DNA from: Lachnoclostridium sp. UBA1308
Lineage (GTDB): Bacteria > Bacillota > Clostridia > Lachnospirales > Lachnospiraceae
Length of the DNA: 64,000 bases
Assembly: GCA_002307215.1 (NCBI GenBank)
Contig: DBTU01000049.1
Location: 137,065 to 201,064 of the forward strand
Reading direction: 5' to 3'
The position numbers and the translations under genes are program-made. Position 1 is the stretch's first letter. Each line of letters begins with the position of its first letter. Shown piece after piece: positions 33,329-42,786 of this stretch. The notes beneath the pieces were generated by a model. It saw nothing but the letters and a program-made list of their open reading frames with translations, was not told the DNA's origin and searched no databases.

Positions 33329-34504
33329 TTACCCAATGGATATAACCTCAACCGTGTTTATCGCTGTCTCTATCATTTCATCAATTTTTTCATCAAGCTT
33401 TTTCTCTGACTTCTTGATTATCTTGATACTTGGCCTGGTAACCGGATGCTTTGCCACGAATATGGTACAGCAATCCTCAAAGGGCAGGATCGAGGTCTCA
33501 AAGGTATCAATTTTCTCCGCAATTTCAACAATATCCTTTTTATCATATGCAATTAGTGGCCGGTAAACAGGCATCGTACATACTTCATTTGTTGCCGCAA
33601 GACTATACATGGTCTGACTGGCCACCTGACCGATGCTCTCACCGGTAATCAGTCCAAGACAGTTTTCCTGTTCTGCAAGCTTCTCGGCTATCTTCATCAT
33701 ATATCTTCTCATAATAATGGTCAGCTCTTCATGAGGGCACTGATCATAGATATATAACTGGATATCGGTAAAGTTTATGACAAAAAGTTTTATCTTGCCG
33801 GTATACTTAGATATCTTAGCCGCCAGATCTACCACCTTCTGCTTAGCTCTGTCGCTGGTATACGGCGGTGCATGAAAATAGGTTGCTGCAAGTGAAACTC
33901 CACGTTTTGATATCATATAACCGGCAACCGGGCTGTCAATCCCTCCCGATAACAGTAGCATTGCTTTACCGCCGGAGCCAACAGGCATACCTCCCAGACC
34001 CGGAATATTTATGGAATACACATAGCATTTGGTACGAATTTCAACGGTAAATCTGACGGACGGATTGTGTACATCCACCTTCATTTCCGGAAACCTGTTC
34101 AGAAGATAGGAGCCCATTTCAATGCAAATCTCAGGTGATGTATATTGATAATTTTTGTCCGCACGTTTTGCTTCCACCTTAAAGGTGATGTTGCGGTCCG
34201 TATACATCATTTCCACATAATCGCCAACTTCTTTGGACAGTATATCCCATTCAGAGCTCTCGATAACTGCCACCGGACAGATAGAACATATACCGAACAC
34301 CTTTGTCAGCGCAGATACCGTCTCATCATAGTCATAACTCTCAGGACATTCTATAAAAATTCGACCCTGTTCTTTACTGACATAATATTCTCCGAGTGAA
34401 TCAAGCGCCTCCTTGATTCGGTCTTTTAAGGCGTTCTCAAATATATAACGATTATTTCCCTTCAATCCGATCTCTGCGTACTTAATTAAAAATGCTTTAA
34501 ACAT
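33329..34504 (-). CDS. thiI: tRNA 4-thiouridine synthase ThiI
   Basis: 391 residues, the short form without a rhodanese domain, as in Firmicutes. N-terminal ferredoxin-like and THUMP domains (about 1-165: YAEIGLKGNNRYIFE, GRIFIEC...VFGICSICPV), then the PP-loop LLLSGGIDSPVAGYM near 182, HAPPYTSDRAKQKV, GLITGESIGQVASQT and DCCTIFVAKHP with paired cysteines. Uses sulfur from the neighbouring cysteine desulfurase to thiolate tRNA U8; some homologues also serve thiamine synthesis. GGAGG 5 nt before the ATG; 24 bp after nifS, a classic pairing. Confidence 0.95.
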   Translation of the reverse strand: MFKAFLIKYAEIGLKGNNRYIFENALKDRIKEALDSLGEYYVSKEQGRIFIECPESYDYDETVSALTKVFGICSICPVAVIESSEWDILSKEVGDYVEMMYTDRNITFKVEAKRADKNYQYTSPEICIEMGSYLLNRFPEMKVDVHNPSVRFTVEIRTKCYVYSINIPGLGGMPVGSGGKAMLLLSGGIDSPVAGYMISKRGVSLAATYFHAPPYTSDRAKQKVVDLAAKISKYTGKIKLFVINFTDIQLYIYDQCPHEELTIIMRRYMMKIAEKLAEQENCLGLITGESIGQVASQTMYSLAATNEVCTMPVYRPLIAYDKKDIVEIAEKIDTFETSILPFEDCCTIFVAKHPVTRPSIKIIKKSEKKLDEKIDEMIETAINTVEVISIG

Positions 34505-34528
34505 GATATCCTCCGTGGTTTTCCTACT

Positions 34529-35719
34529 CTATTTTTTTCTCGTATATCTTCGCAACACCGGCAACAGCTCGGCTAACTGCTCTATGGTGTAGGCTATCTC
34601 TTCCTCTGTCGTCAGCTCGGACATGGAGAATCGCAGCGTGGAATCCATTAGATCTTTTGGCAGTCCTATCGCCGTTAAGGTCATGCTTGGCGTCGGGTGA
34701 TGTGAACTGCAGGCAGAACCTGCAGATACATAGATTCCTTTATCCTCTAAGGCATGTAAAAGCACTTCACTACGAACGCCCTGAAAACTTACGCTCATGA
34801 TATGCGGCGCTGTATTTATCAGTTGTTCCATTTCAAAGGAATCTGTACACTCTGCCGGAAGTCCGTTCAGTGTTACACCCACAATCTTACTGACTTCCCT
34901 TAGGAACTTTTGTTTCAGATAATATAGCTGAGATATCTTTTTATCAAAATCAGCATAAAGCTCTGTCACAGCCTGTCCAAGTCCTGCAATCGCCGGAACA
35001 TTCTCCGTTCCGGAACGGAGTCCTCTCTGATGACCTCCACCATATATCGTTGGGTTAATCTTTACTTTATCGCTTATATATAATGCACCGATTCCCTTAG
35101 GACCATGAATTTTATGTCCACTGAAGGATAAGAGGTCAATTCCCATTCTTTTTGGATAAATACGATACTTTCCAAAGGCCTGAACAGCATCCACATGAAA
35201 TATAATATCTTTTTTCCTGTTCTTCAGTTCTGTGGCCAGCTCGGCGATATCTTGTACAGAACCTATTTCATTATTCACATACATAACACTGACCATTAGT
35301 GTATTATCTTTTATGAGTTCATAAAGCTTATTCTTCATCAACTTTCCATAAGCGTCCACAGGGACAAAGCTAATCTCAAATCCATTTTCTTCCAGATGAA
35401 CAAACGTCTGATGCACGGAAGGGTGTTCGATTCTGGTCGTTATGATATGATTAGCTCTTCGTCGATTAGCCATGGCTGTTCCGATTATTGCAAGATTATT
35501 AGCCTCCGTACCTCCGGAGGTGAAGATGATCTCCTTGGATTCCACCTTAAGGGTTGCTGCAATCGTAGATGCTGCATCCTTCATATATTGTTCTGCTCTT
35601 ATACCCATGCGGTGCATCGAGGAGGGATTGCCATAATCCTCATAAAGGACCTTGTCCATAATATCCCTTACACTTTGAGTTGCCCTCGTTGTTGCCGAAT
35701 TATCTAAATATACTTCCAT
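34529..35719 (-). CDS. nifS: Cysteine desulfurase
   Basis: 396 residues from the ATG at 35719 (GGAGAAGG just upstream). Class V aminotransferase fold: YLDNSATTRATQSV, SGGTEANNLAIIG, VNNEIGSVQDI, FHVDAVQAFGKY, PLP-lysine in SFSGHKIHGPKGIGALY (about 196), GGGHQRGLRSGTENV and the short active-site loop SAGSACSSHHP with Cys near 335. Provides persulfide sulfur for the adjacent ThiI; a general Fe-S role is possible too. NifZ-type genes paired with thiI are usually dedicated to tRNA thiolation. Confidence 0.93.
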   Translation of the reverse strand: MEVYLDNSATTRATQSVRDIMDKVLYEDYGNPSSMHRMGIRAEQYMKDAASTIAATLKVESKEIIFTSGGTEANNLAIIGTAMANRRRANHIITTRIEHPSVHQTFVHLEENGFEISFVPVDAYGKLMKNKLYELIKDNTLMVSVMYVNNEIGSVQDIAELATELKNRKKDIIFHVDAVQAFGKYRIYPKRMGIDLLSFSGHKIHGPKGIGALYISDKVKINPTIYGGGHQRGLRSGTENVPAIAGLGQAVTELYADFDKKISQLYYLKQKFLREVSKIVGVTLNGLPAECTDSFEMEQLINTAPHIMSVSFQGVRSEVLLHALEDKGIYVSAGSACSSHHPTPSMTLTAIGLPKDLMDSTLRFSMSELTTEEEIAYTIEQLAELLPVLRRYTRKK

Positions 35720-35760
35720 AACCTTCTCCATTTTTCTGAATGTAGTGCTTTTCTGTCACA

Positions 35761-36714
35761 TCATTGGCTGAACTGTAACGAGTAAACTGTCCTATTCTTC
35801 TCCAGATATTTAAGAACCATATACGGGTTAACACTCATTTCCCCGTCTACTGTATTTACATAGATTCCGAGATGTAGGTGTACATCAAACTGCCCGATGG
35901 TTCCCTCACTGCCATAACCACTGTCTCCCATAAATCCAAGCAATTGTCCTGCTATGACCTCATCTCCCTGCTTCAGCTCAGGCGCATAAGAATATAGGTG
36001 GGCATAGTAGAAATAACCTCCGGCCGCAGACCTAATTCCGATTCTGTATCCACCCTGTTCCAGCCATCCCTTATTTTCAACAATACCGTCAGTCATACTG
36101 ATTACCGGGAAAAAGCCTCTTAGATTGTTAGAAGCCATCAAATCCGTACCCTCGTGCTTCCGGTTACCTCCATAAGTACGCGGCTGATACCAGGAATCGG
36201 CATAAGTAATATCTGCTTCTTGGTCCGTTACTTTCGGTACCGGAAAATATTCGATATTTGAAAAGATTGCCTTATAGTAACTATAAAGTTCTCGGAACTG
36301 CGGATTCTGCACTAATCTACTTATACCACGGTAAAAGGTTTTATCATCAACCAGGTGCGATGAAGAAAGATCATAAGAATATGCCATCATACTGAAGGTA
36401 AGACAGCCTGCTTCATTTACATAAGGCATATTTCGCAAATCAGGATGTTTTTTCTTAAGCTCCTCTACCTGGTTCTGAGCCTTCCAAAGAACATCCTCAC
36501 CAATCTTAAGATCACGAAAAGCCTCATAATCTATTTGATGTACCGCTATCCTTTGTATTAAAATTTCTGATAAAAGCAGCTGTAGCTCAAATCCAACAAT
36601 TACCAATACGATTGCATACAGGAGAATACCCGCAATCGTATTTTTAAGAAAATGATTCCATTTTCCTAACCGTGTATTACCCTTACTACGCAGAAAATAT
36701 TTCGTGTGCTCCAT
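35761..36714 (-). CDS. Membrane-anchored M23 peptidase (LytM domain)
   Basis: 317 residues from the ATG at 36714 (GGTGA just upstream). Membrane helix at about 28-52, an extracytoplasmic helical region, then a C-terminal LytM domain with the zinc motif HEGTD (first His/Asp), GYRIGIRSAAGGYFYYAHLYSY and HLHLG. All metal ligands are present, so it should be an active peptidoglycan endopeptidase. The gene ends S-L-Q-F-S-Q-stop, and those last codons coincide with the GTTACAGTTCAGCC motif found at the ends of the dispersed repeats. A 27-bp perfect palindrome lies 22 bp upstream of the start. Follows the LCP gene. Confidence 0.88.
   Translation of the reverse strand: MEHTKYFLRSKGNTRLGKWNHFLKNTIAGILLYAIVLVIVGFELQLLLSEILIQRIAVHQIDYEAFRDLKIGEDVLWKAQNQVEELKKKHPDLRNMPYVNEAGCLTFSMMAYSYDLSSSHLVDDKTFYRGISRLVQNPQFRELYSYYKAIFSNIEYFPVPKVTDQEADITYADSWYQPRTYGGNRKHEGTDLMASNNLRGFFPVISMTDGIVENKGWLEQGGYRIGIRSAAGGYFYYAHLYSYAPELKQGDEVIAGQLLGFMGDSGYGSEGTIGQFDVHLHLGIYVNTVDGEMSVNPYMVLKYLEKNRTVYSLQFSQ
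35766..35779 (-). repeat. Exact copy of the dispersed-repeat end motif
   Basis: GTTACAGTTCAGCC on the minus strand, identical to the motif at 63976 and nearly so to both ends of the element at 60282-60445. It forms the last codons of the M23 gene; no further similarity to the full element is seen beyond two bases. Confidence 0.6.
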
Positions 36715-36735
36715 ACTATCACCATCCTGATTAAC

Positions 36736-36762
36736 AAAGAATTCAGTTAAACTGAATTCTTT
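36736..36762. promoter_or_regulatory. 27-bp perfect palindrome upstream of M23 gene
   Basis: AAAGAATTCAGTT (36736-36748), one central base, and AACTGAATTCTTT (36750-36762): thirteen exactly paired positions. It sits 22 bp before the M23 start and about 95 bp after the LCP stop. There is no following T-run. Best guesses are a dimeric-repressor operator or an mRNA hairpin at the gene boundary. Confidence 0.7.
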
Positions 36763-36856
36763 ATACACCTAGCATAATCCGGCAATATTTCGCGTTTTAT
36801 TGGCTGGACAAATAATTATATGGTTGTATTATTAACAATATTACTTACTTCACGAA

Positions 36857-38368
36857 TTATTCTGCATTTGTTCCGGTACCCGTATTAGTTCCGCCATCTG
36901 TCTGAACGGCACTTCCGGTCACAATCTCTTCGCCAAAGATGAAGCTGTGTAAAATCTTAATGTTAGCCTCAAGATCCGGAACTAACACAGACATTTTGCG
37001 CACCTTGATATTATCCTGGAATGCCCCGTCAGCAGGGATTCTTAATTGTTCTATCGTATTCGTACTCATTCCATTATCAATAAAGGAATTCAACATTGAC
37101 TGAAAGCATTTACTGTTAATATCCGTAGTAATCATCGGAAGAAATTTGAACATTAGGGCAAGAAGATCTGTCTTACTCATTGTCTTACATTTTTCAAAAA
37201 TAGCATTTAAAACAGCCCTATGTCTGTCTGTACGACCATAATCATTGTTTTTACCGGTAATCGTTGATGTCTTACGTACACGTGCATAGCCAAGTACTTG
37301 ATTACCGTTCATCAACTGTTTTCCTGCTACAAGTGTACGATATTTCGGATTTGATACATAATTTGTTGTATTTAAATAATCGGCCTCATTTTGTTTGAGG
37401 GTAAGCTCCACACCGCCGATATCATCGATGATTTTCTCAAAATTATCAAAGTCAACCAAGACACAGCCATCGATTCGCAGATCGAAATTTATGGCGATTG
37501 TCTCATATAGTAAATCCAAACCACCTTTTGCATATACTGAATTTAGCTTATTATCCTGATATCCCGGTATCTGTACAAGCGTATCTCTCATCAGTGATGT
37601 AAGTTTTACTGATTTATCTTTTGTATTCAACGTTGCAATAACCAAAACATCGGTATGTCCTCTGGAATCGCCCATATTGATTGCTTCTTCACCCAACAGA
37701 AGTATGTTATATACTCCTTCCTCTTGTCTTCCGTATCCGGGATGATCCGGCCACACGATTGTACTGGGGTCAATTTCGGGAGCATCCGAACTCAAATCAT
37801 CATCATCAATATAATCCACATCCTCCGAGACATCGGTGCTGTCGTCGAATTTATTAGTCATGCTACCCCATATTGTACCGCTGATATTAACTCCAAGCCT
37901 CATCAGTAAGGCATTCCCCGGCTTTGTAAAACCAAAGAAAAATGCAAAGCCCACCAGACAAAGCAGGGTAAGCAATATACCACTCTGTATCTTAAACAGT
38001 CGTTTTTTCTTAAGAAGCTTTTTTACTGTAATCGATTCCTGATTCATTTCATTGCTGATTTGTTGTGCTAAGGATTCATTAATCACGGATAATTCGTCTT
38101 CAATATCAGTGTTGTCTTCCTCCACTTCCGTCTTGGAATCCTCAACTACCTCCAATGATGGTTCCACTGTATCAGCTTCTTCTGTATCTTGATGCTCATC
38201 TGCTGAATTTACCAGCTCCTCCGGCACATCAATGTCAGTAATCTCGATTTTTTCAGGCTCGGCTTTAACATCCTCTGCATCCGAGAGGACTTTTTCAATG
38301 TTTTTACTGAAATTCGCACTGAAATCCGGGTCGTTATCGAAATCAAATACTGAATTCTCCTTATCCAT
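36857..38368 (-). CDS. LytR-CpsA-Psr (LCP) family protein
   Basis: 503 residues. A long acidic cytoplasmic N-terminus (about 1-120, Glu/Asp-rich), a membrane helix near 132-152, then the LCP catalytic domain: VYNILLLGEEAINMGDSRGHTDVLVIATLNTKDKSVKLTSLMRDTLVQIPGYQDNKLNSVYAKGG, with the arginine and aspartates that bind polyprenyl pyrophosphate, and VLGYARVRK...DYGRTDRHRAVL. LCP enzymes transfer wall polymers (teichoic acid, capsule) to peptidoglycan. The cytoplasmic tail is much longer than usual and may be a protein-docking or phosphorylation region. Ends in a Gly/Thr-rich tail. Confidence 0.92.
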   Translation of the reverse strand: MDKENSVFDFDNDPDFSANFSKNIEKVLSDAEDVKAEPEKIEITDIDVPEELVNSADEHQDTEEADTVEPSLEVVEDSKTEVEEDNTDIEDELSVINESLAQQISNEMNQESITVKKLLKKKRLFKIQSGILLTLLCLVGFAFFFGFTKPGNALLMRLGVNISGTIWGSMTNKFDDSTDVSEDVDYIDDDDLSSDAPEIDPSTIVWPDHPGYGRQEEGVYNILLLGEEAINMGDSRGHTDVLVIATLNTKDKSVKLTSLMRDTLVQIPGYQDNKLNSVYAKGGLDLLYETIAINFDLRIDGCVLVDFDNFEKIIDDIGGVELTLKQNEADYLNTTNYVSNPKYRTLVAGKQLMNGNQVLGYARVRKTSTITGKNNDYGRTDRHRAVLNAIFEKCKTMSKTDLLALMFKFLPMITTDINSKCFQSMLNSFIDNGMSTNTIEQLRIPADGAFQDNIKVRKMSVLVPDLEANIKILHSFIFGEEIVTGSAVQTDGGTNTGTGTNAE

Positions 38369-38442
38369 TTTCTCATCTCCTAATATATAAGCTTACTTTG
38401 AAGCCGATTTGCTTTCCGTAAAAAGCATGTAAATGCGTTTTG

Positions 38443-39921
38443 TTATTCCCCTATTTTATCTGAAATTATCTTCTCAACGAATTGATATACACGTATTGCT
38501 GAGGAAACACTTATTTTCTCCTCTATTGTATGCACAGCCGTAATATCCGGTCCAATGGATACCACATCAAGCTCAGGAATTTTTTCTAAAATTAATCCAC
38601 ATTCAAGTCCTGCATGAATTGCACATACTTTCATATCCTTCCCATAGAGCTTGTTATAAATCAATTGTAAATGATCACGAAGTGCCGAAGATTTCTGAAA
38701 TTCCCAAGCCGGATACTCTGCTCGAACGATATAATCCCCACCAAGAAAGCTTGTCATATAGTCCAATTGATTGCTGATATGATATTTTGAACTGCTCTTT
38801 GAACTTCGCACCGAAGTACAGAATTCCACCTTATCCTCAAGAGTATGAAAGATACCAAGATTCAGTGAGGTTTCGACCAAATCTCCTATTTCGGAGCTCA
38901 TCACCTGAACACCGTTTGGTATATTGATTAGAAGGAACAGAAGCTTTTCAAAGGTTGCAGGATGGAGCGGATTATACTCCCCATCCCCTAAATCCTCGAC
39001 CATAACGCTAAGTTGTGGCTCACTAGAGGATAATTCCTGACTATATTCAATAGCGATATCCGAAATCACTTTATGAATTTCGCTATATTTTTCTTTTAAT
39101 CCATTCACATCTTCTGCAGTAATGATCAGCTCGGCATTTGCTTCGCGGGGTATTACATTATCCTTAAAACCACCCTGCATATTAATCAGACCAAAGGGTA
39201 TTTTCTCTCGGAGATCAAACAGTAGACGACCTAAAAGCTTTGTGGCATTCGATCTGTTCTTATCAATGTCCATTCCTGAATGTCCACCCTGGAGACCACC
39301 GATACTGACCTTTACCTTCTTACCATTTGTTAGAAACCGATTGACAGAAAGGGTACTGGTTCCTGTTAATCCACCGGCACAACTGCACAACAGATAGCCT
39401 TCTTCCTCCGAATCCAAATTAATCAGGCATTTACCCTGCAAGTGGGATAGGTCCAGAGCTTTTGCTCCATGCATTCCGGTCTCTTCTTCTGTTGTCATAA
39501 TCGCCTCAAGTCTCGGGTGAACAAGTCCGTTATCCGAGAATAATGCAAGGATGTAAGCAACTGCAATTCCATTATCCGCACCAAGCGTTGTACCGTCAGC
39601 GTGAAGAATATCACCCTCCACAATCAGTTTAATTTCATCTTTTGAAAAATCATGTGTGTATTCATTACGCTTCTCGCAAACCATATCCATATGACCCTGA
39701 AGTATGATTGCCGGATAATTTTCACAACCGGGAGTTGCACTTTTTATCATAATCACATTATTTGCATCATCCTGAGTATACTCGATTTGATGCGCTTTTG
39801 CAAAAGAAACCAGATAATCACTGATTGCCTTCTCGTTACCCGAACCTCTGGGTATTTGCGATATTTCGCAAAAATATTTAAAAACGCCCTTATAATCCAA
39901 TTGTTCTAAGCTATGATCCAT
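38443..39921 (-). CDS. pepD: Aminoacyl-histidine dipeptidase (M20 family)
   Basis: 492 residues from the ATG at 39921. M20/PepD features: FCEISQIPRGSGNEKAISDYLVSFAK, first zinc ligand LQGHMDMVCEK, ADGTTLGADNGIAVAYILAL with the bridging Asp, TTEEETGMHGAKALD catalytic Glu, GLQGGHSGMDIDKNRSNA and a C-terminal IHAGLECGLI...VHTIEEK. Length matches PepD (about 485). A cytosolic dipeptidase active on Xaa-His and other dipeptides. Weak ribosome site (AAAGG 11 nt away). Confidence 0.93.
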   Translation of the reverse strand: MDHSLEQLDYKGVFKYFCEISQIPRGSGNEKAISDYLVSFAKAHQIEYTQDDANNVIMIKSATPGCENYPAIILQGHMDMVCEKRNEYTHDFSKDEIKLIVEGDILHADGTTLGADNGIAVAYILALFSDNGLVHPRLEAIMTTEEETGMHGAKALDLSHLQGKCLINLDSEEEGYLLCSCAGGLTGTSTLSVNRFLTNGKKVKVSIGGLQGGHSGMDIDKNRSNATKLLGRLLFDLREKIPFGLINMQGGFKDNVIPREANAELIITAEDVNGLKEKYSEIHKVISDIAIEYSQELSSSEPQLSVMVEDLGDGEYNPLHPATFEKLLFLLINIPNGVQVMSSEIGDLVETSLNLGIFHTLEDKVEFCTSVRSSKSSSKYHISNQLDYMTSFLGGDYIVRAEYPAWEFQKSSALRDHLQLIYNKLYGKDMKVCAIHAGLECGLILEKIPELDVVSIGPDITAVHTIEEKISVSSAIRVYQFVEKIISDKIGE

Positions 39922-39971
39922 TATAACACATGCCTTTCTGATCAATATTTCTGAAACTTATGAAAGATTCA

Positions 39972-40035
39972 TGAACCGGATACTTGTGTGTTAGCTTTCT
40001 ACGAGATTAGACGACAAGGCCTTTGATCCGGTTCA
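39972..40035. repeat. Exact 10-bp inverted repeat between pepD and PFL gene
   Basis: TGAACCGGAT (39972-39981) and ATCCGGTTCA (40026-40035), 44 bases apart. A second small hairpin GCCGAA/TTCGGC lies at about 40070-40087, at the PFL gene end. No T-run. The gap between the two genes is 165 bp. Confidence 0.45.
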
Positions 40036-40086
40036 AGTAATAATTTGGTATATTCGGTTTTCATTCGTTTGCCGAAGGATATTCGG

Positions 40087-41451
40087 CTAATTCTTAAAGC
40101 TGTGAATCGGCGCCGGAATTCGCCCACCCCTATTAATAAATGCATCGCAACTAAACTTATTAACCCGCATTACCGGAGCATACCCGAGTAAACCGCCGAA
40201 TTCCACGCGGTCTCCCACTGTCTTACCGATTACCGGAATAATTCGTACTGCCGTTGTCTTCTGGTTAATCATTCCGATTGCCATCTCGTCGGCAATAATA
40301 CCGGAAATGGTAGTAGCCTTAGTATCTCCCGGAATAGCTATCATATCCAGACCAACCGAACATACACAAGTCATTGCCTCAAGCTTCTCAAGTGTTAATG
40401 CACCGGCTTCCACAGCATCTATCATACCCTGGTCTTCACTGATCGGTATGAACGCACCACTTAGCCCTCCCACATAGGAAGATGCCATAACGCCACCTTT
40501 TTTCACTTGATCATTCAATAAAGCAAGTGCGGCTGTCGTGCCTGGTGCACCGACATATTCAAGACCAATCTCTTGTAGAATTTCTGCAACACTATCCCCC
40601 ACCGCCGGTGTCGGAGCAAGTGATAAATCTATTATACCAAACGGAATATCAAGCAGTCTGGATGCCTCCTGGGCCACTAACTGCCCTACACGAGTAATCT
40701 TAAAAGCCGTTTTCTTAATCGTCTCACAAAGGGTCTCAAAATCAGCACCCCTGACAGCTTCCAATGCTTTTTTCACGACTCCGGGTCCACTGACACCGAC
40801 ATTGATGACTGCATCACCCTCGGTCACTCCATGAAAAGCTCCAGCCATGAACGGATTATCATCCGGTGCATTACAAAAAACTACCAACTTAGCACAGCCG
40901 ATAGAGTCCTTATCCTTCGTATATTCTGCGGTACTTAAAATAATCTCACCAATCAGCTTTACAGCATTCATATCAATACCGGTTTTTGTGGAACCTACAT
41001 TCACGGAGCTACATACGCGCTCTGTCTCGCTAAGAGCCATCGGTATCGATCTTATTAAGAGCTCATCACTGAAGGTCATTGCCTTACTTACGAGCGCCGA
41101 GTAGCCCCCGATGAAATTCACTCCGACGGTTTTAGCCGCACGGTCAAGTGTTTTCGCTATGGTTACATAATCTTCTACGGTTCTGCAGGCTGCTGCTCCA
41201 ACCAAAGAGATCGGTGTCACGGAGATTCGCTTATTCACGATCGGAATTCCGTACTCTCTCTGTATCTTGTTGCCGGTTGCCACAAGATTCTTGGCGATAT
41301 TAGTAATTTTATCATAAATTTTACGGTTCAGCGCGTCCAGATCCGGATCAGCACAGTCCAATAAGCTGATGCCCAGAGTTATGGTTCTGACATCCAGATT
41401 TTCCTGTTCTATCATCTTATTAGTTTCAATGACCTCATGTATATTAATCAT
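40087..41451 (-). CDS. PFL family protein (UPF0210)
   Basis: 454 residues, the standard length. Contains DVRTITLGISLLDCAD, RISVTPISLVGAA, VNFIGGYSALVSKAMT, VGSTKTGIDMNAV, FCNAPDDNPFMAGAFHGVTEGDAVINVGVSGPGVVKKALE and GAPGTTAALALLNDQVKKGGVMASSYVGGLSGAFIP. The fold is related to pyruvate formate-lyase-like barrels but no radical Gly motif is seen, and the biochemical role is unknown. Almost always follows the ACT-domain gene, as here (75 bp gap). Confidence 0.92.
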   Translation of the reverse strand: MINIHEVIETNKMIEQENLDVRTITLGISLLDCADPDLDALNRKIYDKITNIAKNLVATGNKIQREYGIPIVNKRISVTPISLVGAAACRTVEDYVTIAKTLDRAAKTVGVNFIGGYSALVSKAMTFSDELLIRSIPMALSETERVCSSVNVGSTKTGIDMNAVKLIGEIILSTAEYTKDKDSIGCAKLVVFCNAPDDNPFMAGAFHGVTEGDAVINVGVSGPGVVKKALEAVRGADFETLCETIKKTAFKITRVGQLVAQEASRLLDIPFGIIDLSLAPTPAVGDSVAEILQEIGLEYVGAPGTTAALALLNDQVKKGGVMASSYVGGLSGAFIPISEDQGMIDAVEAGALTLEKLEAMTCVCSVGLDMIAIPGDTKATTISGIIADEMAIGMINQKTTAVRIIPVIGKTVGDRVEFGGLLGYAPVMRVNKFSCDAFINRGGRIPAPIHSFKN

Positions 41452-41526
41452 GCTTATCCTCCATTATCTGTATCCCATCCTTACACATAGATATCATACA
41501 GAAATATTACTTCCTATGTGTCACAA

Positions 41527-41799
41527 TTATATTCTGTGCATTTTATCAAAAATATCCTCACGCTGAGCTTTAATAATAACTCCAATTCCCTCACCGATAT
41601 GTTCCAGATCCTCTGCCATTTTGCCAAAGTCCTTATCAACACTGGTCAGATCCACAACCATCATCATATTGAAAAAGCCCTGAACAATCGTCTGAGAGAT
41701 ATCAAGTATATTAATCCTGTTATCAGCTAGATAGGTACAAACCTTCGCAATAATACCCACGGTATCTTTACCTACAACTGTAATTACCACTCTTTTCAT
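41527..41799 (-). CDS. ACT-domain protein (UPF0237)
   Basis: 90 residues: VVITVVGKDTVGIIAKVCTYLADNRINILDISQTIVQGFFNMMMVVDLTS, an ACT domain with the usual G-x-D-x-x-G-I-x-x ligand turn, then an amphipathic tail. Related to GcvR-type ACT proteins that sense amino acids or modified nucleotides. AAGGAGG 8 nt before the ATG. Conserved partner of the PFL/UPF0210 gene; joint function unknown. Confidence 0.9.
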   Translation of the reverse strand: MKRVVITVVGKDTVGIIAKVCTYLADNRINILDISQTIVQGFFNMMMVVDLTSVDKDFGKMAEDLEHIGEGIGVIIKAQREDIFDKMHRI

Positions 41800-41874
41800 A
41801 CAATAAAACCTCCTTATATATTAAGTATTAGAAAAACATGTATTATGTATTCGAAAAGCCTTCGTGTGCCACGA

Positions 41875-42666
41875 TTAGATCAGCATCATTTGCGACGGCA
41901 TTTCCCTATGTGCCACACTAACCCTGTTTGCCGAAAAACTGCTTCCACGGCTAAAAAGCTCACAACAGACAGTTTCATAAGCCAATTCTTCATAATTATT
42001 CTCTTTCGAAAGATGTGCTAATAAAATGTGCTGTAATCTCGGGTTGATTAGTTTGATAATCAAATCAGCGGAGGTTTCATTGGATAGATGTCCTCTATCC
42101 CCCAGAATTCTCTGCTTCAGATAATATGGATATTTTCCTACCATAAGCATATTTACATCATGATTCGCCTCAATCAATAAAAGTTCGGAGGACTCAAGCT
42201 TAGCTACGATATATTCATCAAATTTCCCTAAATCGGTAGCCACTCCAATCTTATGTCCTTCGGACTGCATCGTATAACACACCGGATTAGATGCATCATG
42301 TGAAGTTGAAAACGGTTCAATATCAATGTCATTAATCCGAAAAGCCTCATTCGGCCGTATAGGACAAAAAAGCTCCTCCGGAATTTCACCAAGACTTTTA
42401 ATCTGTCTGATTGCCCGAAGGGTTTCCATGGTTGCATAAATCGGCATATGATATTTACGTGCCAGTATTCCCAGCCCCTGAATATGATCCGAATGCTCAT
42501 GAGTAATAAGGATACCCTGAATGGTATCCGGAAGAATATCAATACCGTTAAGGCCATTTTCAATTCTTTTTGCACTTATTCCAACATCTACCAGAAGATT
42601 TGTATTTTGACTTCCGATATAGATGCAATTTCCACTGCTGCCGCTTGCTATACTGCATAATTTCAT
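41875..42666 (-). CDS. Metallo-beta-lactamase-fold hydrolase, YycJ/WalJ-like
   Basis: 263 residues from the ATG at 42666 (AGGAA 6 nt upstream). MBL motifs: CSIASGSSGNCIYIGSQNTNLLVDVGISAKRI, zinc site ITHEHSDHIQGLGIL, FSTSHDASNPVCYTM, GVATDLGKFDEYI, EANHDVNML and LGDRGHLSNETSADLI, with LLAHLSKENN. SGSSGNC and DRGHLSN are typical of YycJ (WalJ), linked to replication/cell-division coordination in Bacillus. Here it is not beside walRK but upstream of the ACT gene and after coaE. Confidence 0.88.
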   Translation of the reverse strand: MKLCSIASGSSGNCIYIGSQNTNLLVDVGISAKRIENGLNGIDILPDTIQGILITHEHSDHIQGLGILARKYHMPIYATMETLRAIRQIKSLGEIPEELFCPIRPNEAFRINDIDIEPFSTSHDASNPVCYTMQSEGHKIGVATDLGKFDEYIVAKLESSELLLIEANHDVNMLMVGKYPYYLKQRILGDRGHLSNETSADLIIKLINPRLQHILLAHLSKENNYEELAYETVCCELFSRGSSFSANRVSVAHREMPSQMMLI

Positions 42667-42786
42667 GTCAATTCCTACTCTCATTCAGCCTTTATGGCAG
42701 ACAAACTGCATTTTATAGATTAGATTCTAAAAGAGTATCCCTCATTTCTCGATTTTTGTCAAGGAAATTCATGAATCCCCATAAGT

